This document shows, piece after piece, positions 22,133-32,325 of a DNA stretch of 33,257 nucleotides. The DNA comes from an uncultured Mucilaginibacter sp. (lineage in GTDB: Bacteria; Bacteroidota; Bacteroidia; Sphingobacteriales; Sphingobacteriaceae). How positions within the stretch are numbered: position 1 is the first letter of the stretch; each line of letters begins with the position of its first letter. The stretch is from assembly GCF_946479965.1 (NCBI RefSeq), contig NZ_CAMLHX010000047.1, positions 1 to 33,257 on the forward strand. The letters are read 5' to 3'. A model generated the notes under the pieces. That model saw only the letters and a program-made list of their open reading frames with translations. It was not told where the DNA came from and did not search any database. Made by a program: the position numbers and the translations under genes.

Positions 22133-22750
22133 ATGAAAAAGATGGTGATACAAATTACATCAGGCAAAGGCCCGGCAGAATGCTGCCGGGTTGTTGCCTG
22201 TGTAAAAAGCATGATGTTGAAGGAAGCCAAGCAACAACATATTCAAATTGAGGAGCTGGAAAATATGCCGGGCGAAATAAATGGCACCTTATTATCTGCT
22301 ACGATAATGGCTGAGGGCGACGACTTGGACTCTTTTATCAAGGAGTGGGAAGGTTCCATACAATGGATAGCGCAAAGTCCGTATAGAAAATATCATAAGC
22401 GTAAAAACTGGTTTGTTGGCGTAATGGCTTTTGATGTAAAGGAGCTGATGCAATGGAATCCGAAGGACGTGAAATTGGAAACCTGCAGGTCGTCCGGGCC
22501 GGGTGGGCAAAATGTAAACAAGGTAGAGACAGCAGTGCGGGGGATACATTTGCCATCCGGTTTGCAGGTAATGGCAATGGATACGCGATCGCAACTGGAG
22601 AATAAAAAGCTGTGTTTGGCGCGGCTTGAAGCTAAGGTATTGCTTTGGCAAACCGAGCAACTGATGGTGCAAAAGCAAGACCAGTGGCACGAGCATAACG
22701 TATTGGAACGGGGCAATCCGGTTAAAACGATAAAGAGGGATTTATACTAG
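22133..22750 (+). CDS. prfH: Peptide chain release factor H
   Basis: A 205-residue release-factor homologue with the peptidyl-tRNA hydrolysis motif GGQ at 124-126 in SSGPGGQNVNKVETAVR. It lacks the codon-recognition domain of RF1/RF2. Its N-terminal part (MVIQITSGKGPAECCRVVAC, then PYRKYHKRKNWFV) is specific to the PrfH group. In known systems PrfH frees nascent chains from ribosomes whose 16S rRNA is cut in the decoding centre, after which the partner RtcB reseals the RNA. The start one base after the rtcB stop, with its own Shine-Dalgarno, confirms the operon. An AT-rich weak hairpin follows the stop. C-terminal NVLERGNPVKTIKRDLY is intact. Confidence 0.94.
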   Translation: MKKMVIQITSGKGPAECCRVVACVKSMMLKEAKQQHIQIEELENMPGEINGTLLSATIMAEGDDLDSFIKEWEGSIQWIAQSPYRKYHKRKNWFVGVMAFDVKELMQWNPKDVKLETCRSSGPGGQNVNKVETAVRGIHLPSGLQVMAMDTRSQLENKKLCLARLEAKVLLWQTEQLMVQKQDQWHEHNVLERGNPVKTIKRDLY

Positions 22751-22758
22751 GTATAAAA

Positions 22759-22785
22759 AATTATCTATCTCATTATAAGATAATT
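22759..22785 (+). terminator. Weak AT-rich hairpin after prfH
   Basis: AATTATCT and AGATAATT form an 8-bp stem with an 11-nt loop; no T-run follows. It could be a poor terminator or simply AT-rich operator-proximal DNA. Confidence 0.3.
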
Positions 22786-22795
22786 ATCCAATATT

Positions 22796-22837
22796 AATTA
22801 ATTAGTACTAATATTATAGTATTGGTACTAATTAATT
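22796..22837. promoter_or_regulatory. Large inverted repeat, probable BlaI-type operator
   Basis: Two 18-nt arms (22796-22813 and 22820-22837) match at 17 of 18 positions around a 6-nt spacer. The core TAGTACTA occurs at 22803-22810 and 22837-22844, with TGGTACTA at 22823-22830. The repeat overlaps the promoter of the barrel-protein gene. A BlaI-type repressor encoded in the same gene group is the natural candidate to bind it. Confidence 0.65.
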
Positions 22838-22850
22838 AGTACTACATTTG
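22821..22850 (+). promoter_or_regulatory. Promoter of the barrel-BlaI-M56 gene group
   Basis: ATTG (22821-22824), 18 nt, then TACATTTG (22843-22850), an exact TAnnTTTG box. Both the -33 box and the spacer lie within TAGTACTA-type operator repeats. Predicted start near 22855, about 26 nt before the ATG. Confidence 0.65.
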
Positions 22851-22880
22851 ATTTATAATCAAACCACTTTATAAACCTTT

Positions 22881-25226
22881 ATGAAACCGATCATTATATT
22901 ATTCCTGCTCTTCGCTTCATTAATTGTAAAGGCGCAGCAAAACTTTAAACTGACAGGGCAGGTTACAGACCAGGTATCCCAAAAATCATCTTATATAAGT
23001 ATTGTTATCAGCAACGCATCACAATCAAAGGCGGTTTTAAGTGATGAGAATGGTTTTTATTCTACATCACTAAACGCAGGAAAATACGCCGTAAAAATAT
23101 CAGCGATAGGATATAAAGCTTACATGGACTCCGTTACCATAAACAGCGACCATACTTTTAATATCACATTAGAAAAGGAGGTTAAAACTTTAACGGAAGT
23201 TAATGTTGTTGCAGAGAAGCCAATAGTTGAACAAAAGATTGATCGGTTGGTGTTCAATGTTGGCAACAGCGTATTTAATCGTGGATTTAGCGCGCTCGAG
23301 GTGCTGAATCAAGCCCCGCGAGTAGAAGTATCGCCCGAAGGGCAATTAACGTTGATTGGCAAAAGTACCCTTGCTGTAATGATTGACGGCCGCATTATAT
23401 CCGGCGATGCTGTAAAAGATCGTTTGGCGGCTATTCGTTCAGATAATATCGCAACCATTGAAGTAATTACAATGCCGCCTGCAAAATACAGCGCGCAGGG
23501 TAATTCGGGGCTTATCAATATTGTCCTTAAAAAAAATCAAAACCTTGGCTGGTTAGTAAGCTTTAATACCGGCTATCAGCAACGCACATTTGCCGCGGCT
23601 TCGCAATCGGTAACCGTAAATTATAAGAGCAACAAACTTGATGTTAACTTTAACACCAACGGTTTTATTGAAAAAAGAAGATTTAAAACCGATTTGCAAT
23701 ATGAACAGGGAGCTATCAGTTGGGATAATAACAATGTGAGAGATCCATTTGCCAAAAACGTATCGGTAAACTCTTCGCTAAATTATAAACTGACAAAAAG
23801 GATGAATCTGGGTTTTCTGGGCGATATCACCACACAAAAAGTAAAGGAGGATGGCACAACAAACAGTATTTTTCAAACCATTGGTCGCCCAGCTGCTGAT
23901 TCTACCGCCAATTCTATCACAAATTATAATAACCTATACACTACAAAGTCGGCAACTGCCTATTACGATTTTCTGATAGATTCATCGGGAAAAAAACTAA
24001 CTGTTAACGGCAGCTACTTTGTAAAAAACACCAATGGTGATACCTATATCAACAACCAGATAAAAGGCAACAACTCCCGGCAGGAACAGTTTACCAATAC
24101 AGATGATACGCGTTACCAGGGCAGCTCTGTTAATTTAGACCTGGAGTTACCTTATCGTTTTGCAAAAATTGAAACAGGTGGCTCGTTGGCATATGTAAAC
24201 AACCACTCGTTAATAAATGCTGTAGGAACCGGTATACCGGTTGGGATAAACAACTTTCTGTATAAAGAAAATACCGCTGCGCTGTATGCCTCGGGCAGTA
24301 AAAAATTAAGTAAAAGCTGGTCGGCCAAAATAGGTTTGCGTTATGAGCGTACCGGTATAAACAGCGAATTGATAAATACCGGTTTGGGTAATACGGCTAC
24401 CATAAGCAATTTATTTCCAAGCATATTCATCTCCTATGCACCTAAAAACAATTCAATTACAGCGTCCTACTCAAAGCGAATTCAGCGCCCTTCATTCAGT
24501 ATATTAAATCCTTTCAGATCCTACATTAACAGCTACACCTACAGAACAGGTAACCCGTATTTACTGCCTGCATTTAGCGATAACGTTGAGCTGACGCATA
24601 TGTATAAAAATAATCTTACAACCACCTTATCCGGCTCGGTGCTTAATGGCGGGATAGGAAGCATAACCACTTTTAAGCAAGGCGAGGCGCTAACTGAATC
24701 AAAGCCTTTTAACTATATAAAAACATACTCGGGTAATTTATTTATCGCATATACACTCTCTTATAAATGGCTAAACAGTTATAATAGTTTTAGTCTGACT
24801 TACAATCGTTCTGTAGCTGATAAAAACATGGTAGTATTGCCTGATGTTAACGGCTTTACAGCTAATTATGCTATCCGTAATACCATCACCTTAAATAGCA
24901 AAAAAACAACCTTTTTAGTAGCAAATTATCAGTATGGTTTTCCGGGTAAATCTGGCTTTTTTACAATGAAGAGCAGAAGCAACCTCGAGGCTGGTGTTCG
25001 GTTCCAATCGCATAACGGCACTTTTATGTACAATCTGGTAGTTTCGGACATATTGCACACCGCTGCCAATCGCACATCAATGCAGTATAACAACGCTGCT
25101 CAAACCAATCACACATATAATGACCTGCGGTATTTAAATCTATCGATATCATACAGCTTTGGTAATGCCAAAGCGCGGGCCAGTACTAAATACATAGACG
25201 GCGGAAACAAAAACCGAACTCTTTAA
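22881..25226 (+). CDS. TonB-dependent receptor-like outer-membrane beta-barrel protein
   Basis: A 781-residue outer-membrane protein. The signal peptide MKPIIILFLLFASLIVKAQQ leads into a carboxypeptidase-regulatory-like beta-sandwich (residues about 22-98, KLTGQVTDQVSQKSSYISIV and NGFYSTSLNAGKYAVKISAI). A plug-like region follows (ALEVLNQAPRVEVSPEGQL, VMIDGRII, IRSDNIATIEVITMPPAKY, GLINIVLKKN), then a long barrel with alternating aromatic strands. This is the 'outer membrane beta-barrel family' common in Bacteroidota; no SusD partner is present. It precedes blaI by 40 nt and shares the operator-containing promoter, so it may be the main target of that repressor. The ligand is unknown; a link with envelope or oxidative stress is possible given the neighbours. 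Confidence 0.88.
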   Translation: MKPIIILFLLFASLIVKAQQNFKLTGQVTDQVSQKSSYISIVISNASQSKAVLSDENGFYSTSLNAGKYAVKISAIGYKAYMDSVTINSDHTFNITLEKEVKTLTEVNVVAEKPIVEQKIDRLVFNVGNSVFNRGFSALEVLNQAPRVEVSPEGQLTLIGKSTLAVMIDGRIISGDAVKDRLAAIRSDNIATIEVITMPPAKYSAQGNSGLINIVLKKNQNLGWLVSFNTGYQQRTFAAASQSVTVNYKSNKLDVNFNTNGFIEKRRFKTDLQYEQGAISWDNNNVRDPFAKNVSVNSSLNYKLTKRMNLGFLGDITTQKVKEDGTTNSIFQTIGRPAADSTANSITNYNNLYTTKSATAYYDFLIDSSGKKLTVNGSYFVKNTNGDTYINNQIKGNNSRQEQFTNTDDTRYQGSSVNLDLELPYRFAKIETGGSLAYVNNHSLINAVGTGIPVGINNFLYKENTAALYASGSKKLSKSWSAKIGLRYERTGINSELINTGLGNTATISNLFPSIFISYAPKNNSITASYSKRIQRPSFSILNPFRSYINSYTYRTGNPYLLPAFSDNVELTHMYKNNLTTTLSGSVLNGGIGSITTFKQGEALTESKPFNYIKTYSGNLFIAYTLSYKWLNSYNSFSLTYNRSVADKNMVVLPDVNGFTANYAIRNTITLNSKKTTFLVANYQYGFPGKSGFFTMKSRSNLEAGVRFQSHNGTFMYNLVVSDILHTAANRTSMQYNNAAQTNHTYNDLRYLNLSISYSFGNAKARASTKYIDGGNKNRTL

Positions 25227-25266
25227 AAAATTAATAGATTTATAAATAATTACAACAAAATAAGCA

Positions 25267-25629
25267 ATGCAAAAGCTGGCTAAACGCGAAGAACAAATAA
25301 TGCAGGTGTTCTGGAACTTAAAACGGGCATTTATAAAAGAGGTGATCCCTGAACTGCCCGACCCAAAGCCGCATTACAATTCGGTATCAACCATGATAAA
25401 GGTGTTGGAAGACAAGGGCTTTTTGGCGCATGACGTTGTGGGCAATATATACCAATATTTCCCGATGGTATCAAAGGAGGATTATCAGAAACATGCCATG
25501 AAAGATGTGGTGAGCCAGTACTTTGATAACTCCTACGCTAATATGCTCGCATTTTTTGCTAAGGAGCAGAAAATGTCGGAAGAGGAACTGAACGATATTA
25601 TTAAACTAATTAAAAGCGACAAGAAATGA
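25267..25629 (+). CDS. BlaI/MecI/CopY family transcriptional repressor
   Basis: A 120-residue winged-helix repressor. LAKREEQIMQVFWNLKRAFI and the recognition part HYNSVSTMIKVLEDKGFLAH are typical of BlaI, followed by the wing (YQYFPMVSKEDY) and a helical dimerisation tail (FFAKEQKMSEEELNDIIKLI). In BlaI/MecI systems the repressor is inactivated by cleavage triggered by an M56 sensor protease; here that protease gene overlaps the stop codon by 4 nt (ATGA). The inverted repeat upstream of the barrel gene is the likely operator. A beta-lactamase is not encoded nearby, so the signal may not be a beta-lactam. Confidence 0.95.
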   Translation: MQKLAKREEQIMQVFWNLKRAFIKEVIPELPDPKPHYNSVSTMIKVLEDKGFLAHDVVGNIYQYFPMVSKEDYQKHAMKDVVSQYFDNSYANMLAFFAKEQKMSEEELNDIIKLIKSDKK

Positions 25630-27440
25630 TAGCATATAGCTTAAGCGTTGCCATAATTATTGCTATAAGTGTGGCATTTTACAGGGTATTTTTGCACCGC
25701 GAAACTTTCTTTAGGCTTAACAGAGCGGTTTTGCTGACGTGCCTTGTTTTGGCTTTTATTGTCCCGCTGGTTAAGGTGCCCGCTAAATTTTCGTTCAGAC
25801 CGGCCCCGCCATCAGAAAGAATTATTGATTTGCAGGTAAATACTGCGGAAGCGCCGGCTGCTGCCACAGCACAGCAGGCCGAGGTTAAAACAGGGGTTGA
25901 AAAAACCACCGATGTGCAATCATCAATAGAAAATAAAGCCTTTGTTTTTTTGACTAGTGCCATAAAATATATTCCGTTTGTTTATTGGGCGGGCGTTGCC
26001 ATTATGGGCGGTAATTTGCTGTTGCAGATACTGGTGCTGTTGTACCGGTCGCGCAAGAACCAGGTTATAAAAGATGGTGTGTGCCGCATTGTTGAAGTGG
26101 ATGGCGACCGCGCCCCTTGCTCGTTTGCTAACCGCATTTTTATTAATCCTGAAAAATATGATTGGGAGACTTATGACCAGATACTGGCGCACGAGAAGAT
26201 CCATGTTTTACAGGCTCATACCCTTGATCTGATCTTAGCCGAACTAATGCTGGTGTTCCAGTGGTTTAACCCGCTGGCCTGGATCTATCGTAAGGATATT
26301 GAAAGTAACCTGGAGTATTTAACAGATGATTCATTACTAAAAGAGACCGCCTTTGAAAGATCAACTTATCAGTTGAGTTTGGTAAAAGTATCGGTGCCAG
26401 AGTTTGCCATGAACATCACCACTAATTACAACCAGTCGCTGTTAAAAAAACGCATTGTTATGATGAATGCCAGGCGGTCAAACATTAACGGCATGTGGAA
26501 GTACATGACGCTTGTATTGATGATGGCGGTGTTGGTATGCAATATTAACGAGCCACTTTCCGCAGCTGCTGTTAATACTGTAGCCAAAAATGCGATAAAA
26601 AGCAATCAATATAGAAACGTGCCGGCGTTGGGTACAGAACAACAATCAGCAACGTTATCATCGCCTAAAAATAACAATGCTGCAATTAAAAGGGCTGAAT
26701 CTGGCTTGACTGCACCGGCGCCTATAGCTGACACGACACATCTTCTTAAATTCAGTAACACATCAGGCAGAATTGAGACATTTTATGATGGTGGCACATA
26801 TAAAATGCCATTCCCTGAAGATATTGTAAAAGCCGATGCCAATTTTGTTACATCTGTGGGCAGCTTAGGCTATGCCGCATTAAGCCAGATACAAATGGAT
26901 TCGCTTAAAACGGCGGGCGTTACACCACAATTTATAAAAGACATGGCGGCGTTAGGCTACCAGGATATCTCTTATAAAATGCTGTGTATATTAACCTTGG
27001 CCCGGGTTACACCTGATTACATAAAAAGCTTTTCTGATTTGGGATACGGGCATATAAAACTTGCCAAGATCACGTCATTTAAGTTTTTTAACGTTGAAGC
27101 CGCGTATATAAAAAGCCTGCAGAGCGTAGGCTTAGACATTCCGTTAGACGCGGTTACCATTACGAAATCGAGGGGTTTGACAGCTCAGTATGTTCAAAGC
27201 TTTAAAGACCTTGGATATAATAATCTGCCATATAGCAGAATTTCCATGTGGAAGTCTCAGGGAATAGATGCTAATTACATCCGGGGGTTCAATAAAATAG
27301 GATTTAACAATATACCCGAGTCAACCTTGTCTTTCCTTAAAAGCGGTAAGATTACCCCCGAATACGTTGCAGATTTAAAAGACAAAGGAGTTGTTTTTGC
27401 TGATCTGAAAAAGTACATGTTTCTGAAAAATCAAAAGTAA
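25626..27440 (+). CDS. M56 family (BlaR1-like) sensor metallopeptidase with C-terminal ~29-residue repeats
   Basis: A 604-residue membrane protease. Hydrophobic helices at about 2-19, 34-50, 110-140 and 293-307 surround a zinc site: HEKIH at 189-193 in QILAHEKIHVLQ, with Glu230 in SNLEYLTDDS as the third ligand. FQWFNPLAWIYRKD is the M56 hallmark. Unlike BlaR1 it has no penicillin-binding sensor domain. Instead, after a low-complexity linker, residues about 403-600 hold seven repeats of about 29 residues (for example VTPQFIKDMAALGYQDIS, VTPDYIKSFSDLGYGHIK, IDANYIRGFNKIGFNNIP). These lie after the last helix and so are probably periplasmic and the sensing part. It presumably cleaves or triggers loss of the BlaI-type repressor. 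The signal is unknown. Confidence 0.93.
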   Translation: MIAYSLSVAIIIAISVAFYRVFLHRETFFRLNRAVLLTCLVLAFIVPLVKVPAKFSFRPAPPSERIIDLQVNTAEAPAAATAQQAEVKTGVEKTTDVQSSIENKAFVFLTSAIKYIPFVYWAGVAIMGGNLLLQILVLLYRSRKNQVIKDGVCRIVEVDGDRAPCSFANRIFINPEKYDWETYDQILAHEKIHVLQAHTLDLILAELMLVFQWFNPLAWIYRKDIESNLEYLTDDSLLKETAFERSTYQLSLVKVSVPEFAMNITTNYNQSLLKKRIVMMNARRSNINGMWKYMTLVLMMAVLVCNINEPLSAAAVNTVAKNAIKSNQYRNVPALGTEQQSATLSSPKNNNAAIKRAESGLTAPAPIADTTHLLKFSNTSGRIETFYDGGTYKMPFPEDIVKADANFVTSVGSLGYAALSQIQMDSLKTAGVTPQFIKDMAALGYQDISYKMLCILTLARVTPDYIKSFSDLGYGHIKLAKITSFKFFNVEAAYIKSLQSVGLDIPLDAVTITKSRGLTAQYVQSFKDLGYNNLPYSRISMWKSQGIDANYIRGFNKIGFNNIPESTLSFLKSGKITPEYVADLKDKGVVFADLKKYMFLKNQK

Positions 27441-27480
27441 GTTCAATAGCTTTTCCCTATCACATATAGAATTAATTGAT

Positions 27481-27511
27481 TTTGATTTAACTATCAACGC
27501 GTTTACCTTTA
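27481..27511 (+). promoter_or_regulatory. katG promoter
   Basis: TTTG (27481-27484), 19 nt, TACCTTTA (27504-27511): an exact -33 box, ideal spacing, and a -7 box with one mismatch. The predicted start near 27516 gives a leader of about 55 nt. Confidence 0.65.
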
Positions 27512-27540
27512 TAAAAGCACATAACCATGTGCCGGTAAAC
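27501..27540. promoter_or_regulatory. Nested inverted repeats at the katG start site
   Basis: GTTTACC (27501-27507) pairs with GGTAAAC (27534-27540), enclosing the hairpin GCACAT-AACC-ATGTGC (27517-27532). The outer arm overlaps the -7 box, so a regulator-binding site is more likely than an RNA structure for that arm. I see no basis to name the regulator. Confidence 0.5.
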
Positions 27541-27567
27541 CATCCAAGTAAAATCTAAATAACCTGA

Positions 27568-29838
<2,271 letters not shown>

Positions 29839-29844
29839 AAATTT

Positions 29845-29872
29845 AAGGGGTGTCACCAGGCACCCCTTTTTA
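29845..29872. terminator. Terminator between katG and the acetyltransferase gene
   Basis: AAGGGGTG / CACCCCTT form an 8-bp stem with an 8-nt loop and a T-run on the plus strand; an A/T-rich flank on the other side allows use from both directions. Confidence 0.85.
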
Positions 29873-29874
29873 TT

Positions 29875-30477
29875 TTATCCCAACTTCGCCCTCAACCTCT
29901 CCTTAACCCCGCCAAACCACTCATCCTTTAAAATACTTAAAATAATAGAGTCACGGCGGCTACCATCTCGCAGAGGGGCGTTGCTGCGAATCACCCCCTC
30001 TACTATACAGCCAATGCTTTTCATGGCGGCGATGCTAACCTGGTTACGGGCATCGGCACGGAAACCTACACGGTCGGCATTTATGGTCTCAAAAGCCAAC
30101 TGCAGCAATAAAAACTTGCAGTGTTTGTTCATGCCAGTTCCACGAAAATCTTTTCCATACCAGGTATAACCCAGTTCAAGTGCGCCGTTTTCTGGTTGTA
30201 CATCATAAAAGCGGGTGCTTCCTGCAAAAGCATTTGCTTTCTTATCAAATATAATAAACGGATATTCCAGTCCCTTTGCCTTTAATTCTAAAGCATCATC
30301 AATATAACGCTTTAAAAGTTCTTCACTCCCGGCGGTTTTGCTGGAGTACCGCCATGTTTCTGGCTCATTTAAAGCGAAGGGTAAAAGATTTACAACGTCA
30401 TTGGTTCGCAGCGGCCGTATCAAAACACGTTCGTCCTCCAGTATATATTCTTCGTTGCTGTTAAAATTTAACGCCAT
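29875..30477 (-). CDS. GNAT acetyltransferase, RimJ/RimL type
   Basis: A 200-residue acetyltransferase of the RimJ/RimL (Acetyltransf_3) group. The N-terminal EDERVLIRPLRTNDVVNLLP and the middle FAGSTRFYDVQPENGALELG and YTWYGKDFRGTGMNKHCKFL show the fold; RGTGMN is the acetyl-CoA loop, although its second conserved Gly is replaced by Met-Asn, common in this group. GFRADARNQVSIAAMKSIGC is the typical C-terminal segment. Members acetylate ribosomal protein N-termini or small amines; the target here is unknown. It converges on katG and diverges from the ABC exporter genes. Confidence 0.92.
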   Translation of the reverse strand: MALNFNSNEEYILEDERVLIRPLRTNDVVNLLPFALNEPETWRYSSKTAGSEELLKRYIDDALELKAKGLEYPFIIFDKKANAFAGSTRFYDVQPENGALELGYTWYGKDFRGTGMNKHCKFLLLQLAFETINADRVGFRADARNQVSIAAMKSIGCIVEGVIRSNAPLRDGSRRDSIILSILKDEWFGGVKERLRAKLG

Positions 30478-30553
30478 AATAATTGATTTATTTTAAAATA
30501 AAATTTAATTACAATCGTCTACAATCTTAATAAAATTATAACATAAGCTTTAG

Positions 30554-30561
30554 TATTTTTG
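30554..30561 (+). promoter_or_regulatory. -7 box of the ABC exporter operon
   Basis: TATTTTTG is an exact TAnnTTTG box 18 nt before the ATG. No clear -33 TTTG is seen in the AT-rich DNA upstream. Confidence 0.5.
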
Positions 30562-30579
30562 CCCCCTCATTAAAACATT

Positions 30580-32325
30580 ATGCCTGAAAAACCGATCACC
30601 GACAAACCAAAACCACCCGGTATAGGGAGTTTGCTAAAACCCTACCGCGGTTTGGTAACCTTGCTTATTGTGTTGGCGCTGCTAAGCAACGGCATTAACC
30701 TGCTGCTGCCCCGCATTATTGCCGATGGGATAGACGCGTACACACATAAAACTTTTGATCTGCAAGCCATAATAACCGAGTTTAGTATTGCAGTGTTGTT
30801 GGTTTTTATATTTGGATACCTGCAAAGCGTTATTCAAACCTACGCGTCAGAGCGTGTTGCGCGCGACCTGCGTACCCGGCTGGCCGATAAGATCTCGCGC
30901 CAAAGCCATGCTTTTATTGAGCAGGCCAACCCATCAAAACTGCTAACTAACTTAACTGCCGATGCGGACTCTATTAAGTTGTTCGTTTCGCAGGCTATAG
31001 TATCTATCGTATCATCATTGGTGATAATCATCGGCGCGAGTGCGTTGATGTTAAGCATCAACTGGAAACTGGCGCTAACGGTGATTGCCATTATCCCTAT
31101 AATAGGCGGTACGTTTTTTTACGTGCTAAAAAAGGTGAGGGTGCTGTTTATTCAAAGCCGAGAGGTGATAGACTGGCTGAACAAGATCATTAATGAAAGT
31201 ATTTTAGGCGCGGCGCTGATACGGGTTATCAATTCGCAAAACCTGGAGTCGATGAAGTTTTTAGAGGCTAACAGCAAGGCGCGCGATTTTGGTTTAACCA
31301 TACTTAAAATGTTTGCCGGGCTTATTCCGGTTATCTCATTCACCGCCAACCTTTCCCTGCTAACTATACTGGCGCTTGGCGGGCATTATGTAATAAACGG
31401 CACCATGACGCTGGGCGAGTTCTCGGCCTTTAATAGTTACCTCATGATGCTCATCTTTCCGATACTTGTTATCGGTTTCATGAGCAATATAATAGCGCAG
31501 GCTACGGCATCTTTCCAAAGGCTTAACGCTATTTTGAACGCGCCTGATACCGAAGAAAAAGGAACGGATACCACACCATTAAAAGGTGATATTGATTTAA
31601 AAAATGTCAGTGTTTTTTACGGACAAAAACCTGCTTTAAAAGATGTTTCACTTGCTGTAAACGCAGGTTCGAAGATCGCGATAATTGGTCCGACTGCCGC
31701 AGGGAAAACCCAACTGCTTTACCTGCTTACGGGCTTAATAAACCCTACAGAGGGTTCGGTTGAGTTTGATGGCAGAAGTATTGCCAGCTATAACAGCGAG
31801 GCTTTTCACAGGCAGGTGGGTTTTGTGTTTCAGGATAGCATTATATTCAATATGAGCATCCGCGAGAACATCGCGTTTAGCGATACCGTAACCGACGAAT
31901 CGCTGGAAAAAGCGATAGAAACCGCAGAACTAGCCGATTTTATTAATGGTTTGCCGAATAAACTAAACACTGTCGTTTCTGAACGCGGTTCAAGTCTTTC
32001 TGGTGGGCAAAAGCAGCGAATAATGCTGGCGCGTGCACTGGCGGTAAATCCTAAAGTTTTATTGTTGGATGATTTTACCGCGCGTGTTGATTCCGGCACC
32101 GAGCAGAAAATATTAGCCAATGTTCAGCGCAACTACCCCGGCACAACGCTGATATCGGTAACGCAAAAAATAGCGGCCATTGAGCATTACGATAAGATTG
32201 TGGTGCTGATGGATGGAGAGATAGTGGCCGAAGGAACACACAACGAACTAATGAGCACAAGCCCCGAATACGTACAGATTTTTAATTCGCAACAAAGCAC
32301 CAGCAACTATGAATTACGATCTTAA
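30580..32325 (+). CDS. ABC exporter half-transporter with degenerate ATPase site
   Basis: A 581-residue type IV ABC exporter subunit: six transmembrane helices (residues about 22-310) fused to an ATPase domain. Walker A is GPTAAGKT (370-377), the Q-loop Gln418 is in VGFVFQDS, and the signature is LSGGQ (473-477). Walker B reads VLLLDD (493-498), so the catalytic Glu is Asp498, and the H-loop His is replaced by Gln in SVTQKIA (529). These changes mark the non-catalytic site of a heterodimeric exporter. The partner gene starts inside the last 17 nt of this one, consistent with a TM287/288- or LmrCD-like heterodimer. The substrate (drug, lipid or peptide) cannot be inferred. Confidence 0.93.
   Translation: MPEKPITDKPKPPGIGSLLKPYRGLVTLLIVLALLSNGINLLLPRIIADGIDAYTHKTFDLQAIITEFSIAVLLVFIFGYLQSVIQTYASERVARDLRTRLADKISRQSHAFIEQANPSKLLTNLTADADSIKLFVSQAIVSIVSSLVIIIGASALMLSINWKLALTVIAIIPIIGGTFFYVLKKVRVLFIQSREVIDWLNKIINESILGAALIRVINSQNLESMKFLEANSKARDFGLTILKMFAGLIPVISFTANLSLLTILALGGHYVINGTMTLGEFSAFNSYLMMLIFPILVIGFMSNIIAQATASFQRLNAILNAPDTEEKGTDTTPLKGDIDLKNVSVFYGQKPALKDVSLAVNAGSKIAIIGPTAAGKTQLLYLLTGLINPTEGSVEFDGRSIASYNSEAFHRQVGFVFQDSIIFNMSIRENIAFSDTVTDESLEKAIETAELADFINGLPNKLNTVVSERGSSLSGGQKQRIMLARALAVNPKVLLLDDFTARVDSGTEQKILANVQRNYPGTTLISVTQKIAAIEHYDKIVVLMDGEIVAEGTHNELMSTSPEYVQIFNSQQSTSNYELRS

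Noticed and set aside
25267..27440. Beta-lactam resistance locus
   Set aside because: BlaI and M56 are present, but there is no beta-lactamase and no penicillin-binding sensor domain in the M56 protein.
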